From an uncultured Desulfomonile sp. (GTDB lineage Bacteria > Desulfobacterota > Desulfomonilia > Desulfomonilales > Desulfomonilaceae): 64,000 nt of DNA. Position numbers and translations under genes: made by a program. Shown here piece by piece: positions 53,607 to 62,625 of this stretch; the stretch's first letter is position 1; every line of letters begins with the position of its first letter. The DNA lies in assembly GCA_903952205.1 (NCBI GenBank), contig CAJBEZ010000104.1:52163-116162 (forward strand). The letters run 5' to 3'. Under the pieces are notes generated by a model. That model was given only the letters and a program-made list of their open reading frames with translations, was not told the DNA's origin and ran no database searches.

Positions 53607-55082
53607 ATGACTAAGTGCCTATCCAGGGCGAGATATCTACTATTTCTCCCTCTTTTAGCAATACTTTCATTCAGTCTTGTTTTTCCTTTCGCGTCGCACG
53701 CTGCTGCTCCAGCCGTTCTTAAACAATTGGACGACGCGTTTATCCAGGTAGCGGAAAAGGTTAAACCTGCCGTGGTAAATATAAGTTCAACTAAGAAAGA
53801 AGTCGTTAGCTCCCCTGATGGTTCCCAAGAAATGGATCCTTTTTTCAAGAATCACCCATTCAAGGAGTTTTTTGGAGAAGAGTTCTTCAAGCGTTTCAAG
53901 AAAGGCCCAGGGGAAGGTAAAGGAATTCAGCCCCACGGTATGGGGTCAGGTGTAATAGTATCCCCTGAAGGACTGATCCTCACAAACGCTCACGTGGTCA
54001 AGGACGCCGATGAAATTAAGGTAACAGTTTCAGATAAAAGGTCTTATGACGCCAAGGTCGTGGGCATAGACGTAGAAAGTGACATAGCGGTTGTCAAAAT
54101 TGACGCCACGGGATTGCCCATAGCGACTCTCGGTGATTCCGGCAAGCTTCAGGTGGGTGAAATAGTCTTTGCGATTGGGAATCCATTCGGGTTGAATCGA
54201 ACGGTCACCTCCGGAATTGTAAGCGCAACAGGTAGAACAAATGTCGGAATAATCGACTACGAGGATTTCATACAGACCGACGCGGCCATAAATCCTGGAA
54301 ATTCAGGTGGCCCCCTAGTTAATATAGATGGTGAAGTCATTGGTATCAATACCGCCATAGCGTCCAGAAGCGGTGGTTACCAGGGAATCGGTTTCGCTAT
54401 TCCGTCAAGTTCAGCGAAATTGATAATGGATGATCTGGTCAAGGAAGGAAAAGTCAAACGTGGACTGCTTGGTGTCAACATTCAGGATATGAATGAAGCC
54501 CTGTCCAAATCTTTCGGCAGAAAAGATTCTGAGGGCGCCTTGGTTTCTCAGGTTGTGGAAGGTAGTCCGGCTGAGAAAGCTGGGGTCAAGGCGGGAGATA
54601 TCATATTGAAATTCAATGATAATGTCGTCAAGGGCGCCGCTCATCTCAAAAATCTGGTTGGTAAGGAAAAGCCGGGAGCATCAGCTAATATGAGCGTTTA
54701 CAGGGATAACAAGACACTTGAAATACCAGTAAAGATAGCTGAAAGAACACAAAAGGCGCTTGCTTCAAGCGGGGCGACAGATTCACCAGGTGAAACGTCC
54801 AATGATCTTGGTATACAGATCGAAAAAGTGCCGGCGTCCGTCTCGTCCAAGATGGGATTGAAGGACGGCGAGGGATTGTTGGTGAAAGATATCGCTTCCG
54901 ATGGAGCAGGGGCCAAAATAGGGCTAAGGGCCGGTGATGTTATCCTCGAGATCGATGGAACGGCGGTATCCGGTATGGACGAATTCAAAATGGCGGTCTC
55001 TACAGCCAAAAAGAATAAAGTCATCCGTTTGATGATTCAAAGAGGATCAGCAAAGATCTTTCTGGCCGGAACACTAGGATAA
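53607..55082 (+). CDS. degP: HtrA/DegP-type periplasmic serine protease
   Basis: The protease clears misfolded envelope proteins. The ATG follows AGAAGGAG. A signal peptide (LLFLPLLAILSFSLVFPFAS) ends at SHA-A. The trypsin-like domain carries the triad His129 (LTNAHVV), Asp159 (ESDIAVV) and Ser233 (GNSGGPL). Two PDZ domains follow (about residues 290-380 and 400-490), with VVEGSPAEKAGVKAGDIILK and DGAGAKIGLRAGDVILEIDG. The layout of signal peptide, protease and two PDZ domains is that of DegP/DegQ; the two cannot be told apart here. A hairpin follows at 55199. Confidence 0.94.
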   Translation: MTKCLSRARYLLFLPLLAILSFSLVFPFASHAAAPAVLKQLDDAFIQVAEKVKPAVVNISSTKKEVVSSPDGSQEMDPFFKNHPFKEFFGEEFFKRFKKGPGEGKGIQPHGMGSGVIVSPEGLILTNAHVVKDADEIKVTVSDKRSYDAKVVGIDVESDIAVVKIDATGLPIATLGDSGKLQVGEIVFAIGNPFGLNRTVTSGIVSATGRTNVGIIDYEDFIQTDAAINPGNSGGPLVNIDGEVIGINTAIASRSGGYQGIGFAIPSSSAKLIMDDLVKEGKVKRGLLGVNIQDMNEALSKSFGRKDSEGALVSQVVEGSPAEKAGVKAGDIILKFNDNVVKGAAHLKNLVGKEKPGASANMSVYRDNKTLEIPVKIAERTQKALASSGATDSPGETSNDLGIQIEKVPASVSSKMGLKDGEGLLVKDIASDGAGAKIGLRAGDVILEIDGTAVSGMDEFKMAVSTAKKNKVIRLMIQRGSAKIFLAGTLG

Positions 55083-55198
55083 CAGGGAAAGAAGATGCGC
55101 CTGAGTTGCCAGTGGAGGTGAAAACATCGGTAGGAGTATGTTAAGGCGCAGACCGTAAGCAATTGAGTTCGTAATCGAAAAAATTGATATCAACACGC

Positions 55199-55219
55199 TG
55201 AGGCCCGTTAAGGGCCTCA
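55199..55219. terminator. hairpin between degP and the following convergent gene
   Basis: TGAGGCCC (55199-55206) and GGGCCTCA (55212-55219) pair perfectly around GTTAA. It sits between two convergent genes and lacks a clear T-tract on either side, so it may act as a weak bidirectional stop or stabilise mRNA ends. Confidence 0.45.
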
Positions 55220-55285
55220 ACCCATTATTTACAAGGAATGGTTCTTTAATATTTGTTCGTTCCAAAAAAATATAACGCGCCTGTT

Positions 55286-55630
55286 TCATTCGAAGGATAC
55301 CCGAACATCGTAACCATAGGCGGTGAAATCCTTTTGAAGAATCCTCGCAGCGGCAAGAAAAAGGCTTTTATGTTCCCTGGCTGTTCCTACCCGAGGCGGA
55401 ATTTCCGGTAAAAGGTCACTCCGACTTTCAAAAATCCACTCATTGAAATATTTGTCCAACACTTCCGACAACTCCCCTGCAATCTGACCATTCTTTGGAT
55501 GAGACACCCTATAGATAATCTTATTATTAAGAAAAGGCCTTGTAACCTTGACATCTACCAAGAAACCCGGTTTGTATGTCACTGTGGCGACAATGGAACC
55601 ACCGGTGAAAATTTTAACAGAAACCGTCAT
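55286..55630 (-). CDS. small protein of unknown function
   Basis: The start is the ATG at 55630, preceded by AAGGAG with about six bases between; the open frame to 55804 has no such site and an unlikely composition. The 114-residue product starts MTVSVKIFTGGSIVATVTYK and contains FLVDVKVTRPFLNNKIIYRV, both beta-strand-like, then a helical stretch AGELSEVLDKYFNEWIFE and EHKSLFLAAARILQKDF. No family is recognised. It is convergent with degP. Confidence 0.55.
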   Translation of the reverse strand: MTVSVKIFTGGSIVATVTYKPGFLVDVKVTRPFLNNKIIYRVSHPKNGQIAGELSEVLDKYFNEWIFESRSDLLPEIPPRVGTAREHKSLFLAAARILQKDFTAYGYDVRVSFE

Positions 55631-55848
55631 GTGAACTCCTTTTTGAATAGTACAAAAAGAGGTCTGGATGTCAAACTGTCGAGGCGATGGCTCTTTGCCT
55701 CGATCGAAACAAAATCGAGTCACTTGACAAACAAAATATATGAGTTTAATGAAACCTAATTTTAGAGGGGTGCAAAAGAATGAATGTCGGATTGAAGAAG
55801 CCATTCAGTAGGCAATTTTGAAATCGGATGGGAGGCAGGAGCGCTGTT

Positions 55849-56046
55849 ATGGAACCTAGTCCAGCACTTGTTAAAGGAAACAGGGAGTCGGACAGACCGT
55901 ACAGAAGAGTCGATTGTGACAATTATAGCGAATGTTTAAACATAGCGCTAAAATGTCGCTGGTCTGATTTTTCATGTATGGAATGTACGGCCTATTCACG
56001 AACGAGATTTATAGAGCAGGCGACTGGCTCCGAAGATTATTGGTGA
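55849..56046 (+). CDS. small cysteine-rich protein
   Basis: The ATG at 55849 lies eight bases after AGGAG; an ATG at 55828 is in frame but without a ribosome site. The 65-residue product has a compact cysteine pattern (CDNYSECLNIALKCRWSDFS then CMEC) in its centre. The C-x5-C-x6-C-x5-CxxC array suggests a metal-binding or disulfide-rich fold. Small proteins with a CL-x-A-x-x-x-W-x-x-FSC pattern recur in anaerobic deltaproteobacteria as far as I recall, with no known function. Confidence 0.5.
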   Translation: MEPSPALVKGNRESDRPYRRVDCDNYSECLNIALKCRWSDFSCMECTAYSRTRFIEQATGSEDYW

Positions 56047-56210
56047 AAGGCTTCTTAAATCGATCACATTTCAGTGGAAAAATTCATCTGACACTTGTTA
56101 TTATATTTTGAATCAGGCTGGGTGGATCCTTCTATGGATATTGACGGGAAAGCGCCTGGCCTTTTGTTTGTAATACCGTATGCGCCACTTTATGTGGTTC
56201 CGGAGGATGT

Positions 56211-57287
56211 ATGGGAACACTGCCAAGAAACAAAACCGGGGTCCAACAGTATGATGAAGCCAAATTAGGTTTTGGAGATATCTTCACAGAGCACATGCTT
56301 ACGATAAAATATTCTGCGACAGATGGAGGGTGGGAGACGCCTCAGATAGTTAAGACAGAAAACCTGTCTTTGCATCCAGGAGCAATGATCCTTCATTACG
56401 GACAGCAGGTTTTTGAAGGTTTGAAAGCATTTGCCGGACCAGAGGATGAAGATATTTTACTGTTCAGGCCGGACATGAACATAGCGCGATTCAACAAATC
56501 CTGTGAACGCATGTGTATTCCTACAATGGATCCAAAAATATTCATGGCCCGGATGGCTGAACTTCTCCGAAAGGATCGAGACTGGATTCCCAGGGCTGCG
56601 GGAACTTCTCTTTACATAAGACCCACCGTTATTGCCATTGACTCACATTTAGGCGTAAGGCCATCAAAGACATACTTGTTCTACATCATAATGTCTCCTG
56701 TGGGGGCCTATTACCCTGAAGGCTTTGAACCAGTGAAAATAATGGTAACCGACAAGTACGTTCGGGCGGTGATCGGAGGAGTAGGGGAGGCAAAGACCGC
56801 CGCCAATTACGCGGCGTCGTTGTATGCTGCCGAAGCAGCGCATCGGGAAGGTTTTACGCAGGTCTTGTGGCTTAACGCCGTGGACAAGTCATCGATTGAA
56901 GAAGTCGGCACAATGAACATTTTTTTCAGGATTAACGATGAGATTATCACGCCTAAACTTGGGGGAACCATCCTGCCCGGTGTTACACGAGACTCGGTTC
57001 TGCGACTTTGCCGTGACAAGGGAATGAAGGTTTCGGAAAAAGTCATCTCAATCAATGACGTGGTGTCCGCAGCCCAGTCGGATAAACTTCAGGAGATATT
57101 CGGCTCCGGAACGGCGGCCGTTGTTTCTCCTGTGAGTCATTTCAGATATAAGGAACAGGACTACATGGTCGCTGACGGCAAAACAGGGGCCGTGGCGAGA
57201 GATCTTTTCGATGAAATAACCGGTATACAGGTTTCAAAGAAACCTGACCCGTATGGTTGGGTTTGTAACGTAGGGCTCCATCCCTAG
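56211..57287 (+). CDS. ilvE: branched-chain amino acid aminotransferase
   Basis: IlvE transaminates the last step of leucine, isoleucine and valine synthesis. The ATG is preceded by GGAGG. The 358-residue protein has MILHYGQQVFEGLKAFAGPE near residue 60, the PLP-lysine motif in VGEAKTAANYAASLYAAEAA, and EVGTMNIFFRIND. These fit the larger, eukaryote-like class of BCATs (fold type IV, about 350 residues) rather than the E. coli-sized form. It stands alone with a clear terminator after it. Confidence 0.94.
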   Translation: MGTLPRNKTGVQQYDEAKLGFGDIFTEHMLTIKYSATDGGWETPQIVKTENLSLHPGAMILHYGQQVFEGLKAFAGPEDEDILLFRPDMNIARFNKSCERMCIPTMDPKIFMARMAELLRKDRDWIPRAAGTSLYIRPTVIAIDSHLGVRPSKTYLFYIIMSPVGAYYPEGFEPVKIMVTDKYVRAVIGGVGEAKTAANYAASLYAAEAAHREGFTQVLWLNAVDKSSIEEVGTMNIFFRINDEIITPKLGGTILPGVTRDSVLRLCRDKGMKVSEKVISINDVVSAAQSDKLQEIFGSGTAAVVSPVSHFRYKEQDYMVADGKTGAVARDLFDEITGIQVSKKPDPYGWVCNVGLHP

Positions 57288-57330
57288 AATACGTTACAGA
57301 TTAAAGAAACATTACCTTTTTTTGGTATAG

Positions 57331-57361
57331 GCCTGTCAGACCTTGCGTTGGCAGGCTTTTT
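57331..57361 (+). terminator. rho-independent terminator after ilvE
   Basis: GCCTGTCA (57331-57338) pairs with TGGCAGGC (57349-57356) through one G-T pair, with a ten-base loop, and is followed by five T residues. It lies 43 bases after the ilvE stop. Confidence 0.8.
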
Positions 57362-57376
57362 CTTTGGTTGGAACAA

Positions 57377-58300
57377 TTATCCTCTCGGATGAGTCCTCTT
57401 GTGCAATTCTTTGAGTCTTGTTTTCGCTACGTGTGTATAGATTTCCGTGGAGGATATGTCTGAATGACCAAGCATTAACTGCACAGAGCGTAGATCCGCG
57501 TCGTTTTGGACCAGATGGGTGGCAAATGAATGTCTCAAAGTGTGTGGAGAAATTTCTTTTGTGATATCAGCTTTCCTGGCAATCTTCTTGATAATTTTCC
57601 AAAAAGCCTGGCGGGTCATCTTCTGTCCTTTTCTAGTCACAAAAAGATGTTCGCTCCTCCTGGGCCCTAAAATGAGGGGTCTCACTTTTTCATAATAATC
57701 GATTAGTTTTTTTGACGCCATCAACCCAAAAGGAACGACCCTCTCCTTAGATCCCTTTCCCATCACAGTGACACAACCCATTTCGAAATCCAGCCGGTAT
57801 GTCTCCAACCCCACCAGTTCCGAAACCCTTAATCCTGTGGCGTACAGTAACTCAATCATAGCGTTGTCCCTGACGCCTTCGGGGCATGAGATGTCAGCCG
57901 CAGCGATAAGCCGCTCTACCTCCGCCTGTTCCAGATAACGAGGTATGGTCTTTGCCATTCGGGGCGTTTCTATGTGTTCACACGGATTCTCCTTGATCTC
58001 GCCGGTCTCCATGAGAAATCGGAACAATCCCCTCAAGCAGGATAATCGTCGGGCCCTGGTCCGTGTTGATAGTCGCTGTCGATTAAGTAGGTCGAAAAAA
58101 AGCAGGATATGTTCCTTCTCGATAGCGCGCGGTTCCGTGATGTTTCTCGATTTGAGAAACATAGAAAAGTCCTTGAGGTCGGAAGAATATGACTCCACTG
58201 TAAGGTGAGCCAGGCCGCGATTGACGAGGGTGTGGTCTAAAAAACCAGTTATAGCGGTTTCAATGTCATCGAAGTCGGACAATGTATCCTTCTTTCTCAC
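57377..58300 (-). CDS. xerD: XerC/XerD-type tyrosine recombinase
   Basis: Xer recombinases resolve chromosome dimers at dif sites at the septum. The 307-residue protein has an N-terminal SAM-like DNA-binding domain and the catalytic set Arg158 (GLRVSEL), Lys182 (GKGSKER), His253 and Arg256 (HTLRHSF), His279 (LGHSD) and Tyr288 (EIYTHV). That is the full set for activity. XerC and XerD are hard to separate; XerD is preferred on the HTLRHSFATHLVQNDADLR stretch. The start is a GTG. It follows glnD by 55 bases, so probably shares its transcript. No dif site was recognised. Confidence 0.9.
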   Translation of the reverse strand: MRKKDTLSDFDDIETAITGFLDHTLVNRGLAHLTVESYSSDLKDFSMFLKSRNITEPRAIEKEHILLFFDLLNRQRLSTRTRARRLSCLRGLFRFLMETGEIKENPCEHIETPRMAKTIPRYLEQAEVERLIAAADISCPEGVRDNAMIELLYATGLRVSELVGLETYRLDFEMGCVTVMGKGSKERVVPFGLMASKKLIDYYEKVRPLILGPRRSEHLFVTRKGQKMTRQAFWKIIKKIARKADITKEISPHTLRHSFATHLVQNDADLRSVQLMLGHSDISSTEIYTHVAKTRLKELHKRTHPRG

Positions 58301-58355
58301 GGATTGAACATTCTATTTCCTCTGGACCAAAGAATGAGGTGATTCAGAATGACAT

Positions 58356-61019
58356 TTAACTTGGAGTCAACCTGTCCGACGAAATTTTTTCCATGTCAGT
58401 AAGATGTGTCGTCAATTTCTCTTTGATTGAATCGAGTTCGTCAAAATCAATTATTTTGTTCCCTGTCTCGTTTTGGACATAAAAGATATCAGCAGCCTGA
58501 TCAACCTCAGTTGAAATTTTTGAAAGGACGATGTTCAGATTAATCGCCCATAGTCTTCTGGTGATATCGTATAGAAGACCAGGCCGATCATGTGCGTAAA
58601 CCTCTATTATGGTTGCGCTATCAGATGTAGAATTGTCGATTTCAACTTTGATGGGAAAACGTGGGTTGGATGTTCTCGTAAATACACCCCTCGACTGTCT
58701 TCTTGTTGCAACCAGTGTGTCAACGTCTGTTTCTCCAGATATGACTTTCTTGAAATCATTCTGGAAACTTTCCCACCTCTCGGGATCATCCAATGGCCCT
58801 TCAGGGATATCATTCACGTGCAGGGTTGAGATGGCCAGGGGACCATTGATGTGAGTCCAAGAACTAAGGATATTTATCTTGTTCGATGAAAGTGTCCCTG
58901 CAATCTTGTAGAAAAGACCTGGTTGGTCTCGGAGTATGAGTGTAATCGAACTATAACCGGGTTTTCTGTGGTCTGTTTTGCCGGCTATCAGATCACTAAG
59001 GGAAAGCGCGTCTTCTCCGCTTTCGGCCAATCGTTTCTCAACCTCCATGAAATGATCCGCAATTACCCCTGGATAAAAGTCGAGACAATAACGTGGAGTT
59101 GCTCTGGCTAGGAATTCTTCAAGTCGCCTGCCCCTGTTTTCCTCCGGTATAAGGTCCCAAACTACGGCCTTGATCTGTTTCACCCAATCGGAGAGATCCT
59201 GTCCCCCCACTTCTTCGCCTTCAATAACATCAAGAGTCCTGTAATACAGTTCCTCAAGCAGCATTTTCTTCCAGGAATTTATGGCTGTGGGACCAACTGC
59301 TTTCAGATCAGCGTAGGTTAGAAGCAGCAACATGTCCAACCGGCGCTTCGACATCACGTTCTCCGCAAAGCGGCTAATGAGGGATTCGTCGTGGATGTCC
59401 TTCTTGAATGCTACATGAGTCATTGCGAGATGGTTCCTGATGAGAAAGAGCACGTCATCAATATCTTCTCTTGGAAGGCAAAGCCGTTCGAGAATAGGTC
59501 CGGCAATCTTTTCACCACGTATGTCGTGCCCGGAACCGCTTCCCTTGGCTATGTCGTGAAATAGCGCCGCAAGTCTCAATACACAAGGCTTGTCCAGTTT
59601 TGAGAATATCGTCCTGAGCAAAGACTCGTCTTCCATGCCATTGGCCTTTTCCAGAGCGTCCAAGTTTTCCAGGACCGCTATCGTGTGGAGATCAACCGTA
59701 TACTGATGATAAACATCATATTGAGGAAGGAACCTTATTCTTGCGAAATCGCATATGAACAACTCCAGAAAACCAACCTTCATCATGGTGTTTAAGGCCT
59801 TGGCCACGTTGCGTCCACATTCAAGTATTTCCAGAAACAGCCGGTTCTCCGCAGGACCAGATATCATCTCAGTTTCGAGATCTGAAAGCTTTAGGCGAAT
59901 CAGATCCACCAACCGGATATCCATATCACATCCAGTCATTGCGATGAGTTTGAAAGCCTGAAACAACTCCTTGGGATCTTTCCCGAAATCTTCCGGGACA
60001 AGATAATTTATCCCTCCCGCTCCGATGTAAAAGGATGATTCTAGTTGAAGTCGCTTGACGCTTGAGACCATCTTGGGTCTCAAAAACAGTCTGGCCCTCG
60101 CAAGAATTTGGCGTCCAAAAAAATCCATTGTGGCGGCGTGCTTGTAATATTCCCTCATAAAATTCTCGACGGCAGGTCTTTCGGGTGATTCGAGGAATCC
60201 CATGTCCTTAGCGATTACAGCCTGGCAATCGAATTTGAGGCGGTCATCCCGCCTTCCTTCGATGAAATGCAGGCGGGTCCGGATTTCGGCGAGGAAATTG
60301 ACTCCTTCCTTAATTTCCAGGACCGACTTTTTAGAGCACAATCCAACCACAGCAAGATCATCAAGTGTCGCGCATCCAAAAATCATTCTGACAAGCCATG
60401 TCAGTAGTTGTATGTATCGCAGGGAACCCGGCCCTTCTTTCAGGTGAGGTTCGAGCAGATAGATCGTATGGCCGAATTTCTCCCGAGACTTTCTTATCTC
60501 CGCTTCAATTCTCAAATACAGATCGAGTGGATCCGACTCTATTATAAGGCGTTCCCGCTGAGCCACAAGGTCCCTGAAGATTTCTGGTCTTCCCCACACC
60601 CTCCGCATGTCCATCAGAGACGTCAGCACCGCAAGGTCCTTGTCGGCCTCCTGTCTGCATTCCTTTACGGTCCTTACAGAGTGGCCGAGTTCTATTCTCG
60701 CGTCCCAAAGAAGGTAGAGGATGCTTCTTATGCCGCGATATATGCCCTCAGGGGCATTCTCAGGGCGTAAAAAGAGTAGATCTATATCTGAATACGGGCT
60801 CATTTCCATGCGGCCATAGCCACCCATTCCAAGGAGCGCTATCTCGTCTTTCCAGTGACCCAGAAAGTGGTCACAGAGTTGACATAACAATTCATCGTAC
60901 ACAGGGTTCATTTCAAACCCTTGAGTGGCTGTCCTCCCGTTGTCACGGTAAATGTTTACAGCTTCCCTTATTCTCTGAATCTGTTCCGCTCTGTCATGCG
61001 TAGAAAAGATAAACCTCAT
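58356..61019 (-). CDS. glnD: [protein-PII] uridylyltransferase / uridylyl-removing enzyme
   Basis: GlnD adds UMP to PII when nitrogen is low and removes it when glutamine is high. Order seen: nucleotidyltransferase motif GMGGYGRMEMSPYSDIDLLF near residue 75, a helical middle, the HD hydrolase motif LAALFHDIAKGSGSGHDIRG, then two ACT domains (SSITLILRDQPGLFYKIAGT and TIIEVYAHDRPGLLYDITRR) that sense glutamine. At about 887 residues from the Met at 61019 it has normal size. The frame is open to 61229, but that leader looks non-conserved. No glnB, amtB or glnA gene lies beside it. Confidence 0.93.
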   Translation of the reverse strand: MRFIFSTHDRAEQIQRIREAVNIYRDNGRTATQGFEMNPVYDELLCQLCDHFLGHWKDEIALLGMGGYGRMEMSPYSDIDLLFLRPENAPEGIYRGIRSILYLLWDARIELGHSVRTVKECRQEADKDLAVLTSLMDMRRVWGRPEIFRDLVAQRERLIIESDPLDLYLRIEAEIRKSREKFGHTIYLLEPHLKEGPGSLRYIQLLTWLVRMIFGCATLDDLAVVGLCSKKSVLEIKEGVNFLAEIRTRLHFIEGRRDDRLKFDCQAVIAKDMGFLESPERPAVENFMREYYKHAATMDFFGRQILARARLFLRPKMVSSVKRLQLESSFYIGAGGINYLVPEDFGKDPKELFQAFKLIAMTGCDMDIRLVDLIRLKLSDLETEMISGPAENRLFLEILECGRNVAKALNTMMKVGFLELFICDFARIRFLPQYDVYHQYTVDLHTIAVLENLDALEKANGMEDESLLRTIFSKLDKPCVLRLAALFHDIAKGSGSGHDIRGEKIAGPILERLCLPREDIDDVLFLIRNHLAMTHVAFKKDIHDESLISRFAENVMSKRRLDMLLLLTYADLKAVGPTAINSWKKMLLEELYYRTLDVIEGEEVGGQDLSDWVKQIKAVVWDLIPEENRGRRLEEFLARATPRYCLDFYPGVIADHFMEVEKRLAESGEDALSLSDLIAGKTDHRKPGYSSITLILRDQPGLFYKIAGTLSSNKINILSSWTHINGPLAISTLHVNDIPEGPLDDPERWESFQNDFKKVISGETDVDTLVATRRQSRGVFTRTSNPRFPIKVEIDNSTSDSATIIEVYAHDRPGLLYDITRRLWAINLNIVLSKISTEVDQAADIFYVQNETGNKIIDFDELDSIKEKLTTHLTDMEKISSDRLTPS

Positions 61020-61486
61020 GTTGTGATTGTCCTTTTTTTGAGCCCACAAATAACCACGCGGATAGATCATTTCGGCCAATTCAGGCTCAAAGGTTATCCG
61101 GCCTTGACTGGGTCGCGCTAAATATACGCCAAGATCGAAGAATCCGCTCCAACTTTTTGACGTCCACCCAAGAGCGCTTCCAACAAAATGATAGAATATT
61201 ACATTGTCAAAGCAACACTTTATATCCAATACATAAAGTATAGTGATTACAATAGGTAACGCCTGTTCGTCATTGACTTGTCATGGCCCTTATGTTATTG
61301 TGTTTATATTCCGTCTGTATTGAAATAGTTATCGTAGTTTTCTAGATTAGTTATCGGATACTGGTTTAATTTAATTAAGCAGCAAGCTGTTTTCTATTAC
61401 TATATCCTGAAAGGCTGACAACCGGCCTCTCGATACCCCCAAGGTACTAGTAGAAATCAGTCATCGCCGCTTGTTGAAGGATAGGT
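61020..61486. other. 467-base region between glnD and the omptin-like gene
   Basis: It contains the in-frame open leader of glnD (61020-61229) and then AT-rich divergent upstream DNA. A candidate plus-strand promoter, TTGACT near 61275 with TATTGT 17 bases on, is weak. No RNA gene or conserved ORF was recognised. Confidence 0.35.
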
Positions 61487-62485
61487 ATGGTTTGCCGAAT
61501 TGGTGTCGTCGTGCTGGCGACCGCCCTAATATATCTATGCTCGGTCTTACTGCCTCCAACAGCGGTGGCGACGTTCGACGAGGTTCTGGACACAACTTCA
61601 GACCTTGTTTCAGGTGTTGGGGCCAAGAACTGGCAATATGATATGGGGATCAAGAAATTTGTTAACAGCTATACTTCCTACCAGTTCCCGAATCCTTTTC
61701 CTCCAAATCAGGATCCCCTGAGTCGCCTTGAATTTCCAATTGATCAATGGTTCCTAGGGGGAGAATACGATTATATAGAGAGGAACTGGTCTCTAGAGTT
61801 CCAGAGTTGGATGAACCTGAACGAGGAATCCAGAACCATGATGCAGGACAGCGATTGGGACAACGAAAATCAGCCATTTCAGAAGACCGTATTCAGTGAA
61901 TCCAAGTGCAGGCTGAATAGTGGATGGCTCTTTGATCTCAAGCTTGTATTAAAGCCGGAATGGTCCATCTTCAGGACCCTGCTTCCCATAGGCGGTTTGC
62001 GGTACCAGAGTTTTTCGTTCACCACCCATGATGGTTCCCAGGTCGGTCTGGACGGACATTCAATCGATTTACCGGGTGACGGCATCAACTTCGACCAGAC
62101 TTTCTATCACGGGTATCTTGGTATGGAAGTCAATACCAAGCTGAACACATCAGGCGTATTCAGGTCTGTTCCATCAATGGACTTTAAGGTGAGCGTGGAT
62201 TACGGCCTGGCAACAGCAAGAAACGAGGACTTGCATCTTTTACGGTCCGGCCGTCGAATAACCAATGAGAACACCAGCGGCCACTGCTGGCACGCCGAGG
62301 CGACGGCGTCATTTTACGCCCGACGCAATATTAAAGGCCTGCTGAGCGCCGATTTCAAACGAATCATAACCGATGGCGGCCATCAACTCACGAACAGCGT
62401 CTTCAACATAGATTTCTCCTTTGATGGCGCCAGGGTCTGGTCGGACCAGCTCTCCATAACCGCAGCGACTGAATTTATCTTCTGA
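61487..62485 (+). CDS. omptin-like outer-membrane aspartyl protease
   Basis: The 332-residue protein has a signal peptide (IGVVVLATALIYLCSVLLPP, ending near TAVA) and a beta-barrel pattern ending in EFIF with a C-terminal Phe. The stretch MMQDSDWDNENQP near residue 120 resembles the omptin motif around Asp83/Asp85 of OmpT. ARNEDLHLLRSG supplies an Asp-x-His pair (Asp248, His250). The distance from Asp121/Asp123 to Asp248/His250 is 127 residues in each case, exactly as between Asp83/Asp85 and Asp210/His212 of OmpT. Omptins cut at basic residues on the cell surface and are rare in deltaproteobacteria, so direct comparison would be decisive. It converges on another barrel gene. Confidence 0.72.
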   Translation: MVCRIGVVVLATALIYLCSVLLPPTAVATFDEVLDTTSDLVSGVGAKNWQYDMGIKKFVNSYTSYQFPNPFPPNQDPLSRLEFPIDQWFLGGEYDYIERNWSLEFQSWMNLNEESRTMMQDSDWDNENQPFQKTVFSESKCRLNSGWLFDLKLVLKPEWSIFRTLLPIGGLRYQSFSFTTHDGSQVGLDGHSIDLPGDGINFDQTFYHGYLGMEVNTKLNTSGVFRSVPSMDFKVSVDYGLATARNEDLHLLRSGRRITNENTSGHCWHAEATASFYARRNIKGLLSADFKRIITDGGHQLTNSVFNIDFSFDGARVWSDQLSITAATEFIF

Positions 62486-62625
62486 CGGCATCAGCAACGA
62501 TTCACAAAACAGATGTTACAACTGGATTGGCGGGGAACAGAAGGTGAAGCGAATCCTCGTTCTGATCGTTAGCCAAAAGAGCGTCAAAACATTCCCCCTC
62601 ATCTGACCATCATCATCGAAAAAGA

